64,000 bases of DNA from Nissolia schottii (Eukaryota > Streptophyta > Magnoliopsida > Fabales > Fabaceae). Each line of letters starts with the position of its first letter. Position 1 is the first letter of the stretch. The notes under the pieces were generated by a model, which searched no databases, had not been told where the DNA came from, and saw nothing but the letters and a program-made list of their open reading frames with translations. Location: the NCBI GenBank assembly GCA_003254905.1, contig QANU01028427.1, positions 131,726 to 195,725 of the forward strand. The letters run 5' to 3'. Made by a program: the position numbers and the translations under genes. Shown here piece after piece: positions 45,268-56,716 of this stretch.

Positions 45268-46185
45268 AATTAAGGTGGTTTCTCACCTATCTCATGGGAT
45301 AAATATCTCATACTACTTAATTGGTCTATTTTTGATAATTTTTCATTTAAATTCATCTATTTTTGTTATTATTTCATGTTCTATATGATCGCAATAAACT
45401 ATTCATTAGTCAAATCATTGTAAAAATCAAATTATAGAGATTTGCAGATCATTTCAACTTACGATGCACCTCTCTATAAATATTATATTGAAAAGTATTA
45501 ATTTATCACATTATGTCATATAATCCATCAATAAATTATATTAGATCATAAAATGATAACAAAAATCAATGGATTTAATTATAAAAATTATAAAAAAAAT
45601 TAATAAATTAAGTAGTACGAAATATTCATGTGAGATTTCATGATAAATCAGAGATGATAACCAAAGAAAATAACCCAAGTAAAAGACAATCAAGGATTCT
45701 ATTCTTCAATCAGTGTTGAGTACAATAAGTTTAGCCCTATTTATAGGCTTATGAGAATAAATTAACATAATGACAAAATTAGGGTAATGTCAAATGAAAT
45801 AGGAACTAAATCAATCTAATATATTCTAAATTTAATATTATTCTTAACACCCTCCCTCAAGCTAAAACTCTATGGGCTTTTAGCTTGTCACAAGCGAAGG
45901 TTATTAAGAAAAAATAAGAGCGGTGCCAAGGACTTGTACGCAAACATTGGGGACTGCACAGAGGGAGCGATAGGCAACATCGGAGACTTCGAAGAAGTCG
46001 CTACCGACAACTTGTCGGAGAAGATGAGAGCTTGGAGACGACGATGGAGAAGGCGAAACCAGTGAAGGCAACAGTTGCTGGCAGGAGGTAACGACGAAGG
46101 TTAAATCAATCTAATATTCTAAATTTAATATTATTCTTAACAATTCAAGAAGTCATGGGTAGGTGAGAAACCACCCAAATTAATC
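45268..46185. mobile_element. Fold-back element interrupted by a copia-like insertion
   Basis: The left arm 45268-45360 (AATTAAGGTGGTTTCTCACC ... CTCATACTACTTAATT) is mirrored by 45575-45640 plus 46143-46185 (... GGTGAGAAACCACCCAAATT). The right arm is split by the insertion at 45641-46142. The sequence is related to 5268-5400. Confidence 0.6.
45641..46142 (-). mobile_element. Copia-like LTR remnant, minus strand
   Basis: Read on the minus strand: a short copy of the LTR start (46142-46104, TGTTAAGAATAATATT), 254 bases of internal sequence ending in a purine tract (GAGGGAGGG, plus-strand CCCTCCCTC at 45851), then an LTR of about 209 bases (45849-45641) with TATAAATAGG and TG..CA ends. The first LTR is nearly all deleted. 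TTTCA / ATTCA at the borders may be a decayed 5 bp duplication. Confidence 0.6.
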
Positions 46186-46530
46186 CTTCACTCAAACTTT
46201 ATTTGTTACGATGAACAGAAGATAAAATTGTTTTGAAGTCCATGAAACACTAAATGAACAACGAGTGCCTTCTAGGGTTTTCAAGTAGCTTTACCCTTCT
46301 AACAAATAATAATAATAATAATAATAATACTATTGTGTAAGCGCGACTCCTCCTCTTAAATTATTATTTAATTAGGGAGCACAAAAATTGGGGCTGTATT
46401 TACTTGATTTTGCTTGCAATAATAATAATAATAATAATAATAATGATAATAATACGCTTGTTGTTTTTGTGTGGAATTAATGCAGTTGTGGAAAGCCTTA
46501 ACTGAAAGAGGGTTTGGGTTTTGGGGTTGG
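46186..46530. other. Upstream region of the PPR locus with two (AAT)n tracts
   Basis: AAT/ATA trinucleotide runs at about 46305-46330 and 46418-46455. No core promoter element can be assigned with confidence. Confidence 0.4.
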
Positions 46531-46532
46531 GA

Positions 46533-46647
46533 ATGAGCAGCTTAAGGCCAGAATTCCACCTTGCGCAGCAAATCCACCGACGCCTCCAGCTCGCACCGCT
46601 GCCCGTCGAAGCTCTGACCACTGCGCGTCCGAACTCGCATCACAACG
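46533..46647 (+). other. Candidate leader exon / upstream ORF of the PPR gene
   Basis: A GC-richer island opens with ATG at 46533 and runs 38 codons (MSSLRPEFHLAQQIHRR, later ALTTARP) to a good donor, CAACG|GTATGC, at 46647. A plausible acceptor (TTACAG) lies at 47618-47623, 137 bases before the PPR start. Joining them gives a short ORF that stops before the PPR ATG, so it could be a 5' UTR exon with an upstream ORF, or the first exon of a separate small gene. I do not recognise the peptide. Confidence 0.35.
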
Positions 46648-47760
46648 GTATGCTTGTCCGCCATTTCCTCTCTCTCCCACACCCATTCACTTTTTTGTGT
46701 TGATTTTTTTTTCCTGGGTTATGATGTAAATGTTGCTTGCTCTGTGTTTTTTATTTTTTTTACTGATTGCTGTTAGCTCCATGATCTATAAGCTATTCTG
46801 ATTATTCCGTTTACTGTTTTGGTAATGGAATCTTGAAATATATCGAGAAAAGGGGAAGGTCGATTTGTTGAATTAAGGAATAAAGCAGGGTGCCGAACTG
46901 GCATATGCAGTTGTTGATAAGGCCAAGGGGGGATTCACAGTTAATGGTTAATTGAAGTCTTAAACTGGCTCAAATGGTGTTAATTTTAAATAGATTGCAG
47001 TTGGAGGCTTCTGGCATGTGATGCTCAACAAAATCACAAAGGTGGTTATGATTGAAGCTGATTGGGATAAAATGCAGGGATAAATGGTTTTTGAAAAGAG
47101 TACATGAATTACCGATCCATTGGCACTAGGTATCGCTTCTAGTCTTGAGTCAAATATGCGAATAGTCTGGTTTGAAAGCATCAATATGGGCATTCTAATG
47201 GGAAGGTCTGTGGGATAATGCGAATAGTTTGAGATAATGCAGTGTCTACTGAATGTGACTTTAATGAATTTTGCATTACGTCTTTTTATGTGAAATCTCT
47301 TTTTAGTGTGTGATTGAATGCTTCATGATTCTATACCTTGCATTTTTAGATGATTAGTTTTTCTAGCTTAATCAAACATAAAATATATACAATAATTATA
47401 AAGTTTAGTAGATGTTTAATTAGCGCTACTTGTTTTAATTGAAATTTTACATTCTTATTGTAGTTAATTGGTGAGTTAACTAGCCAAGGGATAGAAACAT
47501 TATACAAAAAAGATAGAAACTGCTCATTCATGGTTTGTAATTATAGCAGAAAGTTAGTGAGGACGAGGATATTTGACCTCATCATCATGCCCTATGGATT
47601 CTAACTTGTTGGATTTCATTACAGATATTCATTACGCCACGATGACGATCACCAGGATAAGTATCAATTTGCAGCAGATAATGATCAAGCCATAACAATG
47701 TTAGTGTAATGTAAGCACTGTAGGAAGCGAGGTCACTATTGTAGAAAACAACCTTCATTC

Positions 47761-49923
47761 ATGGTTTTCAACATGGTTCCTCGGAGTATCCTGAATCAGT
47801 GCTTCATTCCCATCTACAAATTCAACTTCCACCCTCGTGCTTCTCTTAGGTGCTTCTGTTCGGATCAGACAGAAAGTCATAATGGTGTTACAGAACTCCA
47901 CCAAAATGAAAAACCTAGATCAAGAAATTCAAGTAAAAGAGCAAAAACCATGGCTAATCTCATCAATTTCAAGCCTTGGTCAAATCAGTTGCTGTCTTCG
48001 TTCACCACCACCCTTTCCAAAACCACTGTGCTTCAAACTCTACGCCGTATCAAGGACCCATCGAAGGCCTTTCAGTTCTTCAAGTGGGCACAAGAAATGG
48101 GTTTTCCCCACAATGGCCAATCCTACTTCATGATGTTAGAAACTATGGGTCGTGAGAGAAATCTCAACGTTGCTAGGAATTTTCTGTTTTCCATTGAGAA
48201 AAGGTCCAGTGGGGCAGTCAAGCTTGAGGATAGGTTCTTCAATAGCTTAATTAGGAGTTATGGTGAAGCTGGGCTCTTCAAAGAATCTATTAAGCTCTTC
48301 CAAACTATGAAGTCAATTGGTGTTTCACCATCTGTGGTTACATTCAACAGCATTTTGTCTATATTGCTAAGACGGGGTCGGACCAATATGGCAAAAACTG
48401 TGTATGATGAAATGCTCGGCACATATGGTGTTACTCCGGATCTGTATACATATAATATCTTGATCAGAGGGTTTTGTAAGAATTCCATGGTTGATGAAGG
48501 GTTTCAGTTCTTTAAAGAAATGATGAGCTTTCATTGCAATCCGGATGTTGTCACCTATAATACACTTGTTGATGGCTTGTGTAGAGCAGGGAAGGTCAGA
48601 ATTGCACATAATCTAGTGAATGGTTTGAGCAAGAAATGCAAAGATTTGAATCCTAATATTGTGACATACACAACTTTAATTAGAGGGTATTGTATGAAAC
48701 AAGAAGTAGAGAAGGCCTTGGTTATTCTTGAAGAGATGACTAGTAAGGGGCTCAAGCCAAATATAATTACCTACAATACTCTAATAAAAGGATTATGTGA
48801 GGCACACAGGTTGGACCGGATAAAGGATATTTTGGAGCAAATGACAGGGGATGGGAGATTCAGTCCGGACACATGTACCTTCAATACATTAATTCATGCA
48901 CATTGCTCTGCTGGAAACCTGGATGAAGCATTGAAGGTATTTGAAAACATGAAAAATTTTCAGGTCCCAGCAGATTCAGCTACATACAGTTTTCTGATAC
49001 GGAGTTTATGTCAGAGAGGGGACTACGATACAGCAGAGATGTTGTTTGATGAATTATTTGAAAAGGAAATCTTGTTAAGGAATTTCGGCTCTAAGCCGCT
49101 TGCTGCCTCTTATAGTCCTATTTTTCAGTATTTGTGTGAACATGGTAAAACTAAGAAGGCCGAGAGGGTACTTAGACAGCTAATGAAAAGGGGCACTCAA
49201 GATCACCTATCGTACAGGATAGTGATAATGGGGCATTGTAATGAAGGTGCATACGAAAATGGATATGAGCTTTTGATGTGGATGCTAAGAAGAGATTTTC
49301 TTCCTGATGTTGAGATATATGATTGTTTGATTAATGGTTTTCTTCAGAAGGATAAGCCGCTTCTTGCAATGGAGACTCTACAGAAAATGCTAAAGAGCTC
49401 CTATATACCAAAAACATCTACCTGGCATTCTATATTGGCAAAACTTTTGGAAAAGGGTTGTGTTCATGAGTCTACCTCCGTTATTGTCATGATGTTAGAG
49501 AAAAATATCAGACAAAATATAAACATGTCAACTGAGAGTTTGCAACTCCTGTTTGGCTGTGGACTGAGAGATAGAGCATTTGAGATTATTGAGTTACTCT
49601 ATAAAAATGGCTACTGTGTTAAAATAGAAGAAGTGGTTCGGTTCCTTTGCAAGAGAGGGAAGCTATCAGAAGCATGTAAAATGTTGTTATTTAGTTTGGA
49701 AAATCATCGAAACACTGAGGTTGGATTGTGTAATTCAGTTATTCTGGACCTTTGTAAAATTAACAAGGTTTCGGAAGCATTCAATTTATGCTATGGATTG
49801 GTGGAGAAAGGTTTTCATCAGGAATTGACATGCCTAAACGATCTAATAGCTGCACTAGAGGCAGGTGGGAGATTAGAGGAGGTTGCGTTTATATCGAAGA
49901 GAATGCCCAGAGTAGAGAACTAA
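47761..49923 (+). CDS. P-class pentatricopeptide repeat protein (At1g02060-like)
   Basis: A single 720-codon ORF without introns, as is usual for PPR genes. The N-terminus is rich in Arg, Ser and Phe and looks like an organelle-targeting peptide (mitochondrion or plastid). From about residue 156 it is a chain of 35-residue repeats with the P-type pattern (VVTFNSILSILLRRG, DVVTYNTLVDGLCRAGK, NIVTYTTLIRGYC, NIITYNTLIKGLC, DTCTFNTLIHAHC and others), at least 11 units, without E or DYW extensions. P-class proteins bind organelle RNA in a sequence-specific way and stabilise or process transcripts. Family resemblance to Arabidopsis At1g02060 is strong by memory of its motifs and length (about 710). 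The target RNA is unknown. A second Met is at residue 5; I chose the first. Confidence 0.92.
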   Translation: MVFNMVPRSILNQCFIPIYKFNFHPRASLRCFCSDQTESHNGVTELHQNEKPRSRNSSKRAKTMANLINFKPWSNQLLSSFTTTLSKTTVLQTLRRIKDPSKAFQFFKWAQEMGFPHNGQSYFMMLETMGRERNLNVARNFLFSIEKRSSGAVKLEDRFFNSLIRSYGEAGLFKESIKLFQTMKSIGVSPSVVTFNSILSILLRRGRTNMAKTVYDEMLGTYGVTPDLYTYNILIRGFCKNSMVDEGFQFFKEMMSFHCNPDVVTYNTLVDGLCRAGKVRIAHNLVNGLSKKCKDLNPNIVTYTTLIRGYCMKQEVEKALVILEEMTSKGLKPNIITYNTLIKGLCEAHRLDRIKDILEQMTGDGRFSPDTCTFNTLIHAHCSAGNLDEALKVFENMKNFQVPADSATYSFLIRSLCQRGDYDTAEMLFDELFEKEILLRNFGSKPLAASYSPIFQYLCEHGKTKKAERVLRQLMKRGTQDHLSYRIVIMGHCNEGAYENGYELLMWMLRRDFLPDVEIYDCLINGFLQKDKPLLAMETLQKMLKSSYIPKTSTWHSILAKLLEKGCVHESTSVIVMMLEKNIRQNINMSTESLQLLFGCGLRDRAFEIIELLYKNGYCVKIEEVVRFLCKRGKLSEACKMLLFSLENHRNTEVGLCNSVILDLCKINKVSEAFNLCYGLVEKGFHQELTCLNDLIAALEAGGRLEEVAFISKRMPRVEN

Positions 49924-50827
49924 TTACCGAGGAAGATTTGGGTTAGATTATAGCTATGACCCGACTTCAGGGGACTTCGGGGAAGATGATTGGCACTGCT
50001 GTTATGTATACGGCGGTCTTGACCTTCCTAGTAGTCTTTAACTGTTCCTTTGATTCCTTTTGCTTGAAGAAAGCTTTGTATTTCTCCAATTGTATTATGT
50101 GTAAAGTCGTTTGTAAATCGATCCCTTGATATACAACCTCATTTAGTTATTTGAGTTGGAGAAAATAAATGGAGGAAAAACATGGATGGAAGCTAAGAAA
50201 TTGATATGCTGAAAAAGTTTTTGGGTGGACACAAATTTATCACCGTACATTTGCACACATTCATAATAAGATGAGATCTATAAGGGCGAAAATGTATCTT
50301 GAATAATGATGATGAGACTTACTTTATTGTGAGAGTGTTTAAATATGATATGTTAAATTTGTGTTCATAGAAAAATTTCTTTTACCCAAAAACAAAATTA
50401 TTATTTTTAGTGAAACCAGGGGATATATCATTTGAACTCTATGACTTGAGATTAATCTTTGTCATATACAATTTACTCATGAGACATGTTTTCCTAGAAT
50501 TTGAACCAGCAACTTAAATATAGTTATTATTATCTCAAACAATGCCACACTTGTAACAACAATTATTAAAAGTATTCATGGCAGGTACTATCTACACTAT
50601 TAACTGCAACTAAGGCCAAAACTAGACTGCATTATAGAGCCTCAATTACATCTTGCTGAGAAAAATATAATGTTATTTTAACATCCAAAAATATACATCT
50701 CATGGACATATTATAGAGGGAAAAATGCAAACTCTTATGTGCGATGATGATGGATGTTAAGAGTGAAAAGCTAAAATTTTATGTATTGTGTAAAACATCT
50801 ACTTTTAAACTATGAAGCGTCCCCGTC
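49924..50827. other. PPR 3' UTR region and spacer
   Basis: After the stop the sequence is T-rich with an AATAAA-like signal near 50165 (AAATAAATGG). Beyond about 50200 it is AT-rich intergenic DNA without recognised features. Confidence 0.4.
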
Positions 50828-51260
50828 AACATTAATATTGATAAGGAACATGGTGATGATATACTAATTTTAAAATTTTACACAAACACAACATATATAG
50901 GTATAAAATTAAATATTTATAATAATATTATAATATTTTTATTGATATCAAATTACTAATTTTTTATATTTTTCAAACTCCTTTTAAAATATATAAAATA
51001 TTCAAGATATTTTCATATATCAATACTTATTAATTTTCTAAGGGTTCATATTATTATAAATTATTTAGTATTTAAAATATTTTTTTACTCGAATATGACA
51101 TGGACAGTGCTCAAAACTTTCGAAAATAACTTAGATATGTTTGGACACGACTAATTATAAATTTTTTATTTAGACACTTTTGAACACGTGTGACACGTAT
51201 ATTGGATGAGTGTCTTCATGTATCATTATCCGCTGTGTGCCAAACATGAGAATATGATAG
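50828..51260. repeat. Dispersed repeat, copy 2 (inverted relative to 39895-40325)
   Basis: The reverse complement aligns along roughly 400 bases with copy 1. Both copies lack ORFs. The two would form a pair of inverted repeats about 11 kb apart that bracket the PPR gene and several fold-back elements. Confidence 0.65.
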
Positions 51261-51770
51261 TCTTATAAAGTGTTTGTGCTTTCTAACTTTTAAATATACA
51301 AATAACATTTTATTTTCCATACCATATATTTAAATGAAGTTTTGTCAGAAGTCACCATGGTCGGGAGAAAAAGACAAAAAATAATAACCTAAGTATAATT
51401 TGACTTTACAAGGATTATGGTCAATTCAACTACAAAAAATGTCAACCAAATAGGCATAAACCCATTATGCAATCGGATTACTAGAATTCCTTCAAGATCC
51501 TCAAGCATGACATAAATGCACCTGACCATTTAACAAAAGGCAAGGCCTCTTAAGATTACAAGCGTGCATAATGGTATATGAGAAAGTGAGCAAATTCAAT
51601 GTTAAATATTATGACAAAGCACCTCATATATATTGTTGTCTTTCATATTTCAGTTCATTACTTAATTTCAGTGCTATCGCCACCTTATTTCTCAGCTAGG
51701 GATCAAGCATAAGCTAGTAACCCATAATGTATAATAGAGACACTTGTGTGTAGTTTTGGGATGTCATGTT
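51261..51770. other. Intergenic, nothing recognised
   Basis: AT-rich sequence without coding signal. Confidence 0.35.
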
Positions 51771-51960
51771 ACACACAAGAAAATTGCGACTTAGCAGTAA
51801 TTATTTTGCGGCGGTATTCAAACTTCCTTAGTTTACTAATTAGCTGCGGTTTGTACATGGCGGATGTGGATTACCCATTAATTAGTAGCAGTTTGCTTAA
51901 AAACCACTGCAAAGCTTTAAATTATAAAATAATAAAACCAAAATTAATAATTTTAAAAAA
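51771..51960. mobile_element. CACTA-like terminal fragment
   Basis: It begins ACACACAAGAAAATTGCGAC, close to the CACTACAAGAAAA terminus, followed by copies of GCGGT / TAGTAGCAG / ACTGC-type words in both orientations. The opposite end is not seen. Confidence 0.4.
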
Positions 51961-52310
51961 ACCTATTCTCTCACTCGAAGACCTAACTCTCTTCTCTCAC
52001 TCAATCTTATCGACGGCATAGGCTCTCTTTGGCGACATGAAGTTCTTCTTTGCAACGCAGTGTTCTCGTGGTCTTCAACAATGTGTTTCTATGTTTAACG
52101 GTTTCCCTTTTCTTCAACAATTTAATTCGGACAAACCCCCAACTAAGTCCCTGTCAATTTTGATTTCTAACACCACGTAGGCATTCTTTAATGTGCGAGA
52201 CTGATACCTTAACCACTAGGCTACTAGTGTTATTGTTATATAATATTGCATATATTATATATATTTCATGCCTAAACGGTATTTCTAATAAATGACTCAA
52301 AAAAGTCTAA

Positions 52311-52947
52311 CTTTTGCCACTAACAAAAGTTAATACTAGTACACCAAGCTAAGCAAGCAATTGTCTTTCAACTAAGCTGTTAATTTTGTTGTGTTATAAA
52401 ACTGCAACCATTAAATATATTTTCTATCTGAATTGTGTTAATAATAAATGACTTAAAAAAATCAAACTTTTATAAAAATGACGGCACAAATAAAAATTTT
52501 AATAGATTCAAAACAACTCTAATAAATTATAGTTAATGAAAAAGTTTATTTTGTTAAAAAAATCATATATGAATAGAAAAAACATATAATGTATAAAAAA
52601 ATGCATATGATTTTTTTCTAACTAAATAAATTATTTATATAAATATATATGATGCAAAATTAATATTTTGATTTATATGATATATATATATATATATAAT
52701 GGTTATCAAAAATTATTTTTTCTTCTAAATTTCCTTAATATATGATTTTAAAAATGATTCTTTAGATATATTTGTTAGGAAAAATCATATAACTTTTTGA
52801 TACATTAAGAAAAAAAATCATATGTTATGTATATATATAATCATTTTTTATCTACATTTTTTATATATATGATTTTTTTTCTATATTTTATAAAAAAAGC
52901 CATTTTTTTATGTATTTAAAAAATCATATACATATGATTTTTTATAC

Positions 52948-52983
<36 letters not shown>

Positions 52984-53128
52984 TTTATACATTGCAACCT
53001 ATTGATTTTTTAAGTCATTTATTATTAACACAATTCAAATATAAAATATATATAATGATTGCAATATTATAACACAACAAAATTGTCAGCTTAGTTGAAA
53101 GACACTTGCTTGCTTGCTAGTGGCAAAA
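52311..53128. mobile_element. Large fold-back element, ~115 bp arms and AT-rich core
   Basis: The left arm (52311-52465; CTTTTGCCACTAAC ... GTCTTTCAACTAAGCTG ... GTGTTAATAATAAATGAC) pairs with 53005-53128 in reverse. The left arm has an extra ~30 bases. The core repeats AAAATCATAT words and long TA runs (52680-52700, 52950-52980). No ORF. Confidence 0.75.
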
Positions 53129-53437
53129 TGGAGCAATGTGACATGATAACTGCCATGTCAACCGCCACCGTTAGTCAAAAGAACAAAATGACTAACGAGG
53201 TCGATTTTTTGAATTGAGAAGGGCGAAATTGATCGAAAAAATTGGGGGAAGGACTAAGTTGACTGCAATCGAAATTGAGTGGGATTAAGTTGGGTGTTCA
53301 TGTGCTTGATGTTTAAGTGCAAGGGGGTGACGTGACGGTTAATACGTCATGTCAACAACCACTGTTAATCAAGCGAACAAAAGGAGTAACGAGGCTATTA
53401 CACTATATAAATGCATTTCCTATATCACTAATTAATT
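53129..53437. other. Spacer with repeat-like text
   Basis: Phrases such as ATGTCAACCGCCACCGTTAGTCAA (53155) and GTCATGTCAACAACCACTGTTAATCAA (53347) are two diverged copies of one sequence about 190 bases apart. CCAACTTAATCCCACTC-like text (minus strand) recalls ends of unclassified repeats. No gene. Confidence 0.4.
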
Positions 53438-55290
53438 TAGCCACTTAGTTGATTAGTTATGTTAGTTAGACATCTGATATGTTAGTTAGTCATTAATGTA
53501 ACTAACTCTATTATAAATACATGCACAAGTACAATTCATTTTTAGCCACTTAGTTGATTAGTTATGTTAGTTAGACATCTGATAGTTAGTCATTAATGTA
53601 ACTAACTCTATTATAAATACATGCACAAGTACAATTCATTCCATCAACAACCTAATATGGATGGTATCGGTCGCTTTTCTCTAACGCTTTTGCAGCCTTC
53701 TTTTTCTCACTCATTTTCACGTTATCAAGAAAATTTCTTCCTCTTCTTGCTTGATCATGGCGATTCTTGTTCTGGCTTCGTTCAATCCTCTCTCTCTACA
53801 CCCTTCGGATCATCCTGGAATGATTCTCATCTATCAACCCCTCACTGAGTTGAACTACAACTCGTGGTGCCATGCGCATGGCGCTCAATGCGAAGCGCAA
53901 GCTCGGATTCGTCACCGGATCTGTTCCTTCATCTGATCCTGTTGAAGATCCTATTCGTTTTGAACTTTGGCAGTGCCATAATGTCTTTGTCTCATCCTGG
54001 ATCCTCAATTGCATTTCCGAAGAAATCGCCGAGAGTGTGATACATGCTGATTCTACAGCGGCCTTGTGGAAGGATCTGGAGGATCGTTACAAGCAAGTGA
54101 ACGAAACTCTTCTTTTTCAACTCAAGAAAGAATCGGTGAGTTTAACTAAAGGATCTCTTAATGTTACTCAATATTACACTAAGATCAAGAGTGTTTGAGA
54201 AGAATTGGTTAGTTTTCGCCCAATTCATCTTGTTCGGGTGGTGGAATTCACCCGCTCCAAGATTCTTGCAAGGGGAGTATGTTCTAAATTTCTTGATGGG
54301 ATTGAGTGATTGTTACACTTCAATCAGTGGCCAAATCTTGACAATGAGCCTGATTCTGCCGATTTTCAAGTTTTTTGCCTTAATTCTCTAAGAAGAGAAA
54401 CAACGTGAACTTTCTACTTCTTCCTCTGCTAATTCTGAACTCGATTTTTCTGTTAAAAGTAGCACCTCGATGGCAAGAATTCTGACAATAATCATCCTTA
54501 ATGCACCAATTGAGGTTGCTTTGGCCATACCAAAGACCAATGTTTCAAGACCATTGGATATCCTCACGGTTGGGGCAAGAACAAAGGGAAGAAACAATCT
54601 CAAGCCGTGAATCAAGTGGCTTCTCAAGGAATTCTTGGCGCTTCACCAGCTGTGACATAAGAATCCAAGTCTCAAGTGCAAACACCTCAGTTATCATCTT
54701 CTCAGATTTCTCAGCTGCTTTCTCTGTTGCAGCTTTATCAGTCATATTCTACTGAGGGTACAAGCGGTCAATCTTCTCCATCCCTACCTGTAGGTATTGT
54801 TTTCTTAGCTGGTAATTTACACACTAACGTACGAAACACTACTTGGATTTTAGACTTAGGGGCTTCATCATATATTGTCAATTTTGTTAGTTGGTTATCT
54901 GCTTACACTATCTTACATATTTCACTTGTCACTTTGCCAAATAACACCAAAATTCCAGTTCATTCAATAGGAACTGTTCACCTATCATCAGGTCTTGCTC
55001 TGCATAGTGTTCTTTTCATACCTTCTTTTCCAATCAATCTGCCAAAAGTAATTGCACTGCTGTCTTTTTCCCCGGTGCTGCTGTAATACAGGACCTTCAT
55101 CTCCCAATCACCTCCCATCCTCCCTGCTGATAATTTAGCAGTTTTGTCTCTTCCAACTGATGATTTGCCCATACCTCTTGATCGTTCTCTTGCCCCTGCT
55201 ACCACTGATTCTAATATTTCTGTGGGGAGATAAAAGAGAACTGAACTTAATTGATCCATGCAACTTTTCATGAGATGCTGTAACCTGTAC
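53438..55290 (+). mobile_element. Decayed Ty1/copia retrotransposon (LTR part, gag, protease start; rest deleted)
   Basis: Two tandem ~100-base copies of an LTR segment with TATAAATAC (53438-53641) are followed by a primer-binding-like TGGTATCGGTCGC at 53662. The gag starts in the 53757 frame and shows LHPSDHPG, then (shifted) NYNSWC.AM..AL.AKRKLGFV and LWKDLEDRY. A stop at 54196 replaces the usual Trp of the conserved W-E-E-L. The zinc knuckle (C..x.GCFGHTKDQC, 54502) has TGA (54511-54513) for the second Cys, and the protease site reads WILDLGAS (54844 on), Leu for Ser/Thr after Asp. Integrase and reverse transcriptase are missing. Confidence 0.8.
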
Positions 55291-56716
55291 TAGTATCCAA
55301 TGTAAATTACTAGTTCAAATATAATAATTCATGATTTTATGTATTCATAAAACTCAGTTCTCTACTGCTAGATATTTATCAATGCCATCGCTTGTTCCAT
55401 ATGCTGTTGTCAATTTGCTCTTTCTTGGGTTGGGAGAATGTTGATTGCGTTCAAATTTCAAAGACACTTCATAGTTTACAAATTGATGCTGCTTTGTATT
55501 TCCAAGTAAAGTGAGTGAGGACCTATCTGTTACTGGCGTTTTTCTGTTTTCAGGCCAATATCTAATGTCTCTAGTGATCTTAGGTTGACATTAATACCGT
55601 GCAATACCCTTCAAGCAAGGGGAGCATTCCTTCATAACAGAGGTCAGTCAGCTTCATTTAATTTAATATCTTAGTATCTTTTTTAATTTGGTAGGTCAGT
55701 ACTTACCTGCTTCTTTGTGTGTGTACTGTCTTCACTTGTATTTAATCCACTTGTTCAGATACATTGGTTTTGTCCTTTTATTTAAGATGAATTAATTGTT
55801 TGCTAAAGAGAAAAGGGAAACAAGTTACTTTTATGTGAAAATGAACCCCTACAACCTTAATATTATACTCTTGCTCCTGTACATGTTAAAGAGAGAAGGG
55901 AAACAAGTTACTTTTGTGGGTGTACTCTCATTTTCAACCCCTACAAGTCTTTCAGTTTTTCATAATGAAAAAAATGTTACTAAAAGTAATTCGATAACCG
56001 CACCTGATTGACAATTTAGAAAATAGATAAGGACAAAAAGGATTTCACGTACCTTCGATTTTTCACCCACTGGCCACTGGTCCTATATATATTACTTTTA
56101 ACTTTGTTTTTTTTTTTCTCTTTCATGACCTTTCCCGTACTGCATGCTGCTTGCTAGATACAACAAGGTTGAGAATAAAGTAAATTATATTAGTAGACAT
56201 TGCTGTGGGTAGAATTTTGAATTAGAATTTTTTGGTTAATTGTTAGAATATACTCCAGTTCATGTCTAGTGAATAATTTTTGGATATTTTGTAAATTATA
56301 TGTAGTTCACATTGCTGTGACTAGAATTTTGAATTAGAATAGAATTTTTTGGTTGATTGCTGCCTTGTTTGTACACTTCTATTTCTGCTCTGAGCTAAAG
56401 ACTAATTCTTCACTTCTTCTATGCAGGTAGTGCATTTTCCTTTTCCACCGGGTGGTAGCTCCTGTTGAGATTATCCAAGTCCTCGCTATTAAGAACTATG
56501 CATATCATATTACAAGGCTCTTTATTTTGGACAAATGAAATGAGATGCGCTATCCTCATATCTCGTTGCATTATGGTTTTAGGAAGGATATCATTTATAT
56601 GTGTAGGTTTTCCTGCATAAATTTTCTGCTCTGTACCTTTTGGCTGTTGCTATGGCACTTTGAAGCTCTTTTGCCTAAATTAACATTACAATTTATTCAA
56701 TTGAATTTGCTTACAG
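55291..56716. other. Spacer upstream of the LRR remnant
   Basis: T-rich, intron-like sequence. A ~60 base segment is repeated in tandem near 55800-55930 (AAGAGA.AAGGGAAACAAGTTACTTTT twice), and another near 56200-56360 (GACATTGCTGTG..TAGAATTTTGAATTAGAAT twice). It may contain lost exons of the LRR gene, but I could not recognise any. Confidence 0.4.

Noticed and set aside
47700..47762. CKHCRKRGHYC as a copia zinc knuckle fused to the PPR start
   Set aside because: Spacing does not fit C-x2-C-x4-H-x4-C and the frame has stops just upstream; probably chance within the leader.
52139..52240. tRNA-like text (CCTTAACCACTAGGCTAC)
   Set aside because: Cannot be folded into a full cloverleaf; no acceptor stem pairing seen.
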